Shown here: positions 59,040-64,000 of the stretch, piece by piece
Layout of the letters: each line of letters starts with the position of its first letter
Position numbering within the stretch: the stretch's first letter is position 1
Assembly (NCBI GenBank): GCA_948567375.1
Contig: OX419757.1
Span: forward strand, 49,349,665 to 49,413,664
DNA from: Lunularia cruciata
Lineage: Eukaryota > Streptophyta > Marchantiopsida > Lunulariales > Lunulariaceae
DNA length: 64,000 bases
Direction of reading: 5' to 3'
Translations under genes and position numbers: made by a program
Notes under the pieces: generated by a model
The model's database searches: none
What the model saw: only the letters and a program-made list of their open reading frames with translations
What the model was told of the DNA's origin: nothing

Positions 59040-59880
59040 GCTACTCTTGCAGACAAGGATGTGGAGTTGCAAAAAACAAAGGAGAGCTTAATGCTCTATC
59101 CATGAATTACAAAGTTTGGAAGAAAGATAACAACATTGTGTTGGAATAATACCGAGTGGAGCTATGCCAAGTCAAGGCTGAGCTTGTAGTGATTGAGTTG
59201 GTTATTTCCTAGAGGGAAAAGTCAGCCCAAGAAGAGAAGCTATGTGAGAAGGATGACAAAATGGTCTTGATAAATAAGGAGATATCAAGATCACAACAAT
59301 TGGCCTCCCAATTGTACTCCAACTTACTATCCATTAAGGAGAAGTCTCAGTGTTGTATGGAGGAGATGAAGAAGAAGCACAAGGAGAAATTGAGTGCTAA
59401 GAATGAAGAGTTTGCATCTCTCAAGCAAGAAATAAAGGTTTTCTATCTCCAGAGCACCAAGAAAAAGTAAGCCCTCAACATGGATGTTGAAAAATCTTGA
59501 ATGCATGTTGAGGAACTGATCATGATTGTCAATAACCACAAGGAATATGAGCAGATCCTCCATGTGCATTTGGAGCTACAGTCCATTTGGGATACATTGA
59601 ATGCAAAGCAAATGTAGGTAATCATAAAGTGGAGGATATTGTGAATTAGTTGAAAAATCAAGGAGAAGTAGTGGCTTTGACTTAGTCTCATCACACAAAA
59701 TTAAGAGAACTAAATTCAAAGGTACATGCTTTGGAAGCAAAGAAGTATTCAACCAAGCAATTGGCTGAATTTGATGAGAAGATGCGGAAGATGCGGATGT
59801 TGACAAAAAATTTGTGAGCATCTTGACCAAGATCAGCCACAAATTGGAGGATTACAACGAGCATATTGATGAACTAATCT
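59040..59880 (+). pseudogene. Broken coiled-coil protein remnant
   Basis: Plus-strand reading is rich in K, E and L heptads. It starts LEATLADKDVELQKTKESL, then an open 69-codon piece (59,261-59,470) with MEEMKKKHKEKLSAKNEEF. It continues with stops through HVEELIMIVNNHKEYEQIL to about 59,880. It may be another retroelement-encoded coiled-coil protein, but I see no specific match to the LTR-encoded one. Confidence 0.45.
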
Positions 59881-60624
59881 GAAGATGCAAGGGAGAAGAT
59901 GAATCAAGAAGGCCAAGTGGGTCAAGGAAGTAGTTTTGCCATGTAATTATAGGAGTACAGATGTATAGTAGGTCACACTCAAGATCTGATTGTCATATCA
60001 AGACCATTTGAGTTGTCATATCATTGGAGTCAAGTCTCATCGTCATGGGAGACAATTAGAGTCAAGCATCACCATGATGGCATGTCATCAAGGACAAGAT
60101 GTTTGCAGGGGTAACCACTCTGGTGCTACAATGTGTGTATAATCTAAGGGATGACAATAATCATGTACAATAGGACAACATTGCCAATGCCATATCATTG
60201 AGACCATTCTCTTGATGTCTAGTTGGAGTCTTTTGATAGGTAGTGTACAATAGGCATCCTTTGTAGGTGGTATCATGACATTAATTAGTATGATAAAGTT
60301 AGTACATTAGGTTTTGTCTTAATGAGAGTTAACTCAAGGATTGTGACATTACACAACCATAGATACACCCCATTTTTTTTGTAATAAAAGGTATAAGATG
60401 AATCACCCCAACATAGTATGAGTTTAGGCACATGAAAAATTCTAGTTTCATAATTTGGTTCTCCACATTTGTTTATGCTTAGTCTCCAATTGCCTTTGTA
60501 TCAATGAGTTGGATTCTATATTGAGGATGATGCAATGAGTTATTCCATGATCCTTAGCGCATCAATGTTAGTATAGTGTATGTGTTGTGATTGTTGGGTG
60601 GAGTAGTGGAGCTAATTTTGGAGG
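59881..60624. other. No gene recognised
   Basis: Repeated GTCATATCA and CATCACCATGATGGCATG words suggest degenerate non-coding element sequence, but no LTR edge, primer site or frame can be assigned. Confidence 0.4.
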
Positions 60625-61037
60625 CCTATACAATGTATTAGCTCTTGAAAATAGAAGTATCCCATCCCTTTGAGAGAAAATTCTTTCCTTCTCTCCTCCT
60701 TCCCAATAGTTTATCTCATCAAGAGCTTTCCAATGGTACTTTAGCCATGGAATTTTGAGCTTTCTATAAGAAGATTCTCTAAAGATTCCTTCTAGTCAAA
60801 CCTGTTTGACCAACTAGATAGGACAAGGACCAACATGCCACCCATCTAGGCAACTAATCTAAGGGTGGAGCTTGTGGACATGTCATCAATCCATGTATTT
60901 GATCCAAGGATGGAGCTTCATTTGAGTGGATCCTCTTTGTTATATAATAAAGACAAGGTGCTCCTTCGGGACATCGGAGTATTGAGTACGACGCTTGTGT
61001 TTCTCTTGGGAGGTTCTCCTATCCTAAAAATATTACA
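60625..61037 (+). repeat. 5' LTR of element G, left edge uncertain
   Basis: From GGCCTATACAATG it aligns with both the F LTR (reverse complement) and the LTR at 57,706. Shared parts include TTTCCAATGGTACTTTAGCC, TATATAATAAAG near 60,940 and the TATTACA end. Confidence 0.75.
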
Positions 61038-61038
61038 A

Positions 61039-61050
61039 TGGTATCAAAGT
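61039..61050 (+). other. Primer binding site (tRNA-iMet-like), element G
   Basis: TGGTATCAAAGT, one base after the LTR end; 10 of 12 bases match TGGTATCAGAGC. Confidence 0.82.
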
Positions 61051-61177
61051 AGGTGTTTTAATCCAAGAGAGTGGATCATCACTCTTTGAAGAATATGGGC
61101 TACTAAAATTGAGTAATTTTGAGGGGAGAAAACATAGTGCAATTGTTAGACAAGGAGTGTTTTAAAGAAAAGATGGG

Positions 61178-61381
61178 ATGGAAGCGCTTGGAGGACAATT
61201 TCTTACACCCTACTTTCTATTCTTGAATCAATTCCACATCAAGATTATATATATCCAGCATGAGCAAGTGAGAGTATATCTCGTTTATCATTTTGGAGTA
61301 GAGTTCATGGACATAATGATGAATTCACCAAACTTGGTGATTCTACCTGTGGTGGTATACCATAGAGATTGGGATTTGTAA
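61178..61381 (+). pseudogene. Leader protein of element G
   Basis: 67 codons (MEALGGQFLTPYFLFLNQF) with YIQHEQVRVYLVYHFG and MNSPNLVILPVVVYHRDWDL, very close to the F leader. After the stop, conserved sequence continues in another frame to about 61,500 (NTQVEIRYVVRSKVMFRHFV), again as in F. The intact ancestor was therefore longer, around 110-120 residues. Unknown function. Confidence 0.6.
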
Positions 61382-61600
61382 ATCTACATTCTATTATGGT
61401 GCAATGAATCTAAATATACCAAATACGTTCCCTTTTAATACACAAGTAGAAATCCGTTATGTGGTTAGATCAAAAGTGATGTTTAGACATTTTGTAGTTT
61501 GCAATTTGGTGTAATATTATCAACAAGTGATAGTCTTTGAGGTCCCAATGGTAGTCCTAATAGTCATTGTTCCCTCTCAAGTGATCATATTAACCTTCTA

Positions 61601-62165
61601 TTGAAGAAGAAAGTAGCAATTGAGTGTTTGCAAGGTGTACAAATCATGGATTTGCAATTGTATGGTCTGATGCAAGGAATGAAAGGGGTGATGAATGAGT
61701 TTAGGGAGATCAAGTTGAAAATGGAGACATTGCAAACTCAGGTACATACCTTCAAGAACAATCAAGTAATGCAAGAAGGGGAAGCATCACAACACCTAAC
61801 ACCAGCAATCAAAGTACCTGAAGAGCCACTCATGCAAATGACACCTAACTCGGTCAACTACAAAGCCACATTGTTACTACAAATGAAGAAGATGTGAAAC
61901 CTTGAGCCTTATAAGGGATAATATTCCATGGAAGTATTGGAAAACTTGATTTCTAGAATGAATCAATATCTTTGATAATTCACAATTGAGATCATTGATC
62001 ATTCTACAAGCATTTTTGCATATGGGTACTTGATCAATAGAGTCCTCATATGGTATGATGCATAGGAACAATCATTGTTAGTAGAAGAAATGGAGGTCAC
62101 TTGGATGGCCATGCAAGAAGAGTTGCTCAAGAATTCCCAATATATGGATTCCATGCAGATGGTCT
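61601..62165 (+). pseudogene. Gag N-terminal half of element G
   Basis: 98 open codons (MKKKVAIECLQGVQIMDLQL, FREIKLKMETLQTQVHTFKN) with a short coiled coil. A stop follows before NLEPYKG, then broken sequence matching F gag to the E insertion point. Homologous to 26,295-25,870 in F. Confidence 0.75.
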
Positions 62166-62857
62166 TGTAACACCCATTTGTGCATGTGTGTGGTATTGTG
62201 ATATTAAGCTTCGTATTACAAGTACTTAAGAGATATTATTTATATAGAGATAAAGGATGGTTCTATATTAGTCATGGTTAGCTAAAGTTAGTCATAGCTA
62301 AGATAGAGTGGACTTTACTTTAGAGGAAGTAGAAAAAATGAGCACCACTATTTTGGATTTTAGTGTGTTGACTTGGTATTATTCCTAGGTGTTTGGCTTT
62401 GAGAAAAGAGTTGAGAACTCTTGGGCCCGCAAGCCTTTTTGTTTTGGATTCTTCTTTAGTCCAAGGATAGCCCATGTGAAGGAATCCTTGACTTAGTGGT
62501 TGGGTCAAGATAAGACCACATGCTTAGGGGAATATGCCCATGTGAATGGATATTCCTTTCTACTTTTTGACTTTACTTGAATTTTAGTATAGTAACTTGA
62601 GTTACTATGGTAATTAGTAAGTTTGGTACGTAAATATTTCAGAAGTATATAAACAAGGGGTGAGGATGTACTTATCATCCTTTCATTTGCAACTATCTCT
62701 CTCTCATTGAGTTCTCTAGTGAGCAATGTCTTGAGTCTTGGAGTGTTAGCCTTGGAGGAGTATGATGGAGTTGGGGTTCCTTGCCTTCTTAGTCCATGGT
62801 GCGCTACCATAATAGCCATCAGAGGTTCATCCTGAGTGAGAGACAGGCCGGCTCACA
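62166..62857 (+). repeat. 5' LTR of element E (692 bp)
   Basis: TGTAACACCC...GGCTCACA, the reverse complement of the C LTRs. It has the extra GACCACATGCTTA segment missing from C. TATA-like GTATATAAAC at 62,645-62,654. Confidence 0.95.
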
Positions 62858-63069
62858 TTTTTGGTTCCGTTGTCGGGACCTCTCTAGAAGGCAAGATAAT
62901 GTTCCGCGTCCAATTCTACATTAGGCAAAAGGAGGCTATGAGAGCTCACTTGGAGAGAACATTAGGAGAGGAGAGGGCTGAACTTATGTTAGAGAACCAA
63001 GATCCATTTGTATACCTTGTAGTTCATTATGATGTCTTTGAGGTGATTTTGTACATCTTGTACACATGA
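62836..63069 (+). CDS. L1 leader protein of element E, intact
   Basis: 77 codons, differing from C L1 by three substitutions by my count (VVGTS for VAGTS, VYLVV for VYPVV, DVFEV for DVLEV). The ATG lies in the LTR and the frame crosses the primer site. It stays open although gag downstream is broken. The zinc-knuckle frame and L2 are deleted. Confidence 0.6.
   Translation: MRDRPAHIFGSVVGTSLEGKIMFRVQFYIRQKEAMRAHLERTLGEERAELMLENQDPFVYLVVHYDVFEVILYILYT
62862..62878 (+). other. Primer binding site of element E
   Basis: TGGTTCCGTTGTCGGGA, four bases after the LTR; one base different from the C site. Confidence 0.75.
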
Positions 63070-63092
63070 GAGGAATTGGAGAGATTGTGTGA

Positions 63093-64000
63093 GGAGAGAT
63101 GGGGAAGAGGAGTCTTGGGAGACTTTGACTTCAGCACTCATTGAGAACTTTCTTCCTGATGAGAGTTATGAGAGATTGATGAGTGAGGTTACATTTCTCA
63201 AGCAAGGAGAAGGAGAGAAAGTGAGAGTCTGTGTGGAAAGAGTGGAAAAGTTAGAGTCCAGATTTTGCATAGTGTTGAGGAAGGGTGGGGAGATGTGGAG
63301 ACTACAATGATTGGCATAGGGGCCATGCTCACCAAGAATTTTGTGGGAGGGTTGAGACCACAAATTAGAAGCAAGGTGAGATATGAGAAACCTTCTTCCA
63401 AGGTTGAAGCTATCAAGATCGCAATTCATATGGAGGAGAGTTTGGAAGGAGATGAGAGTGATTTGGTGGTGAAGGAGGTTGTGCATCCTCCTCAATGCTA
63501 CAAGTATGGTGGAACTTCTGATACTTTGGTGGCAAGGATTGCACCACAAGTAGTGGTTGCTCCAGTTCTTGCACCTCCACCAAAAGATCCACTTCAAACC
63601 ATCACAGAACAACTTGCGGATCTCAAGATCAATGTAGTGCAACTATGGGAGAAGAGAGAGGTGGATCAGAATGTAGGGAGAGGGCCTAGGAGTTATGGAA
63701 ACTATCCATATAGAGGAGTTCAACCAGCTAACAATTTCAATGATAGAAATTGTTTTGGTTGTGAAGGAAGAGGCCATATCCAAAGGAATTGCCCAAATTC
63801 CACTTACCATGGAGGAAGGGGTTATGAAGGAGCCAATAGAAGGAAAGAGGGTGGTAGTGAAACCCAAGTGGCTCCTAATCCAAACAAAGGTACGGGGATA
63901 TATCCATAGATGTGGTGGAGAGTAAGTATGAGAAGGGAGAGTGGTCAAACTCTAAGGGTTTTAATTTGGAGCTTTTGGCACAAGAGAAGAAGAGAGCTCA
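63093..64000 (+). pseudogene. Gag of element E, deleted at the 5' end and frameshifted
   Basis: It enters gag at EEESWETLTSALIENFLPDE (C residues ~67-86). One base is lost at about 63,290 (GGGGAGATG against GGGGATGATG in C), shifting the frame; sequence then reads ETTMIGIGAMLTKNFVGGLR. The knuckle CFGCEGRGHIQRNC is kept. A second shift at about 63,900 follows. Gag-like sequence reaches the window edge at LELLAQEKKRA. Confidence 0.92.

Larger units (their letters stand above)
60625..62165 (+). mobile_element. Element G: chromovirus-like fragment (F family), interrupted by E
   Basis: Plus-strand order: F-family LTR ending TATTACA (61,037), iMet primer site, leader frame, gag N-terminal half. 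Homology to F runs to 62,165, where element E begins; the matching point in F is near 25,860. The rest of G is beyond the window if it survives. The left edge of the LTR is uncertain. Confidence 0.75.
62166..64000 (+). mobile_element. Element E: C-family element on the plus strand, cut by window end
   Basis: 5' LTR 62,166-62,857, primer site, intact L1 frame, then a deletion of about 1.5 kb relative to C joining the leader directly into gag. The junction near 63,093 lies at a GAGG shared by both sides (C positions about 43,093 and 41,578). Gag then runs to the window end with two one-base losses. It is a defective relative of C. Confidence 0.94.

Noticed and set aside
57706..61037. A single complete element bounded by the two F-family LTRs
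   Set aside because: The left LTR lacks a primer site after it, no gag or pol lies between, and the primer site and gag follow the right LTR instead.

Overview
This looks like nuclear DNA of a land plant with a large, repeat-rich genome. The Ty3/gypsy elements prime from plant-type tRNA-Asp and tRNA-iMet sites, and almost nothing else is recognisable. A gymnosperm or other large-genome lineage is my guess only; no host gene, rRNA or tRNA gene was found. About 53 of the 64 kb is a stack of nested LTR retrotransposons, most lying on the minus strand and most broken by stops and frameshifts.

Layout. The oldest layer is a decayed gypsy element, H, now in pieces: RT at 13,507-14,300, a linker at 17,165-17,757, protease at 27,839-28,483 and gag at 28,484-29,809 and 51,461-51,960. 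Four things landed in it: element A (1-13,506, its left LTR cut by the window edge), a diverged solo LTR J (~14,310-17,164), chromovirus-like element F (17,758-27,838, target duplication TACTT) and element D (29,815-51,455, target duplication GCATC). F later took a solo LTR B of the A/D family (17,893-21,659, ATTAG/ATTAC) and a chimeric C-family LTR (21,756-22,786). D took a young full-length element C (36,208-44,009, GATC). The right part (52-62 kb) holds a pyrimidine-rich 101-bp tandem array, a short AT-rich array, scattered remnants, a chromovirus fragment G, and on the plus strand a second C-family element E (62,166 to the window end).

How the parts work. A and D belong to one Athila/Tat-like family: tRNA-Asp primer site, two-knuckle gag, protease, RT, RNase H, integrase, no env-like frame, and LTRs of about 3.7-3.9 kb. 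Each LTR carries a ~0.85-kcodon sense-strand frame for a protein with an N-terminal globular domain, an acidic linker and a long coiled coil. The frame occurs in all five A/D-family LTRs and, strongly diverged, in J. C has an uninterrupted 1608-codon gag-pol preceded by three small frames: a 77-codon leader protein (L1), a 165-codon zinc-knuckle protein, and a 54-codon paralogue of the leader (L2). Leader-like proteins also lie upstream of gag in F, G and E, and one is orphaned at 56.6 kb.

The two most unusual items are the large LTR-encoded coiled-coil protein and the leader-protein family shared by otherwise different gypsy elements. I know of no description of either, but could not search.
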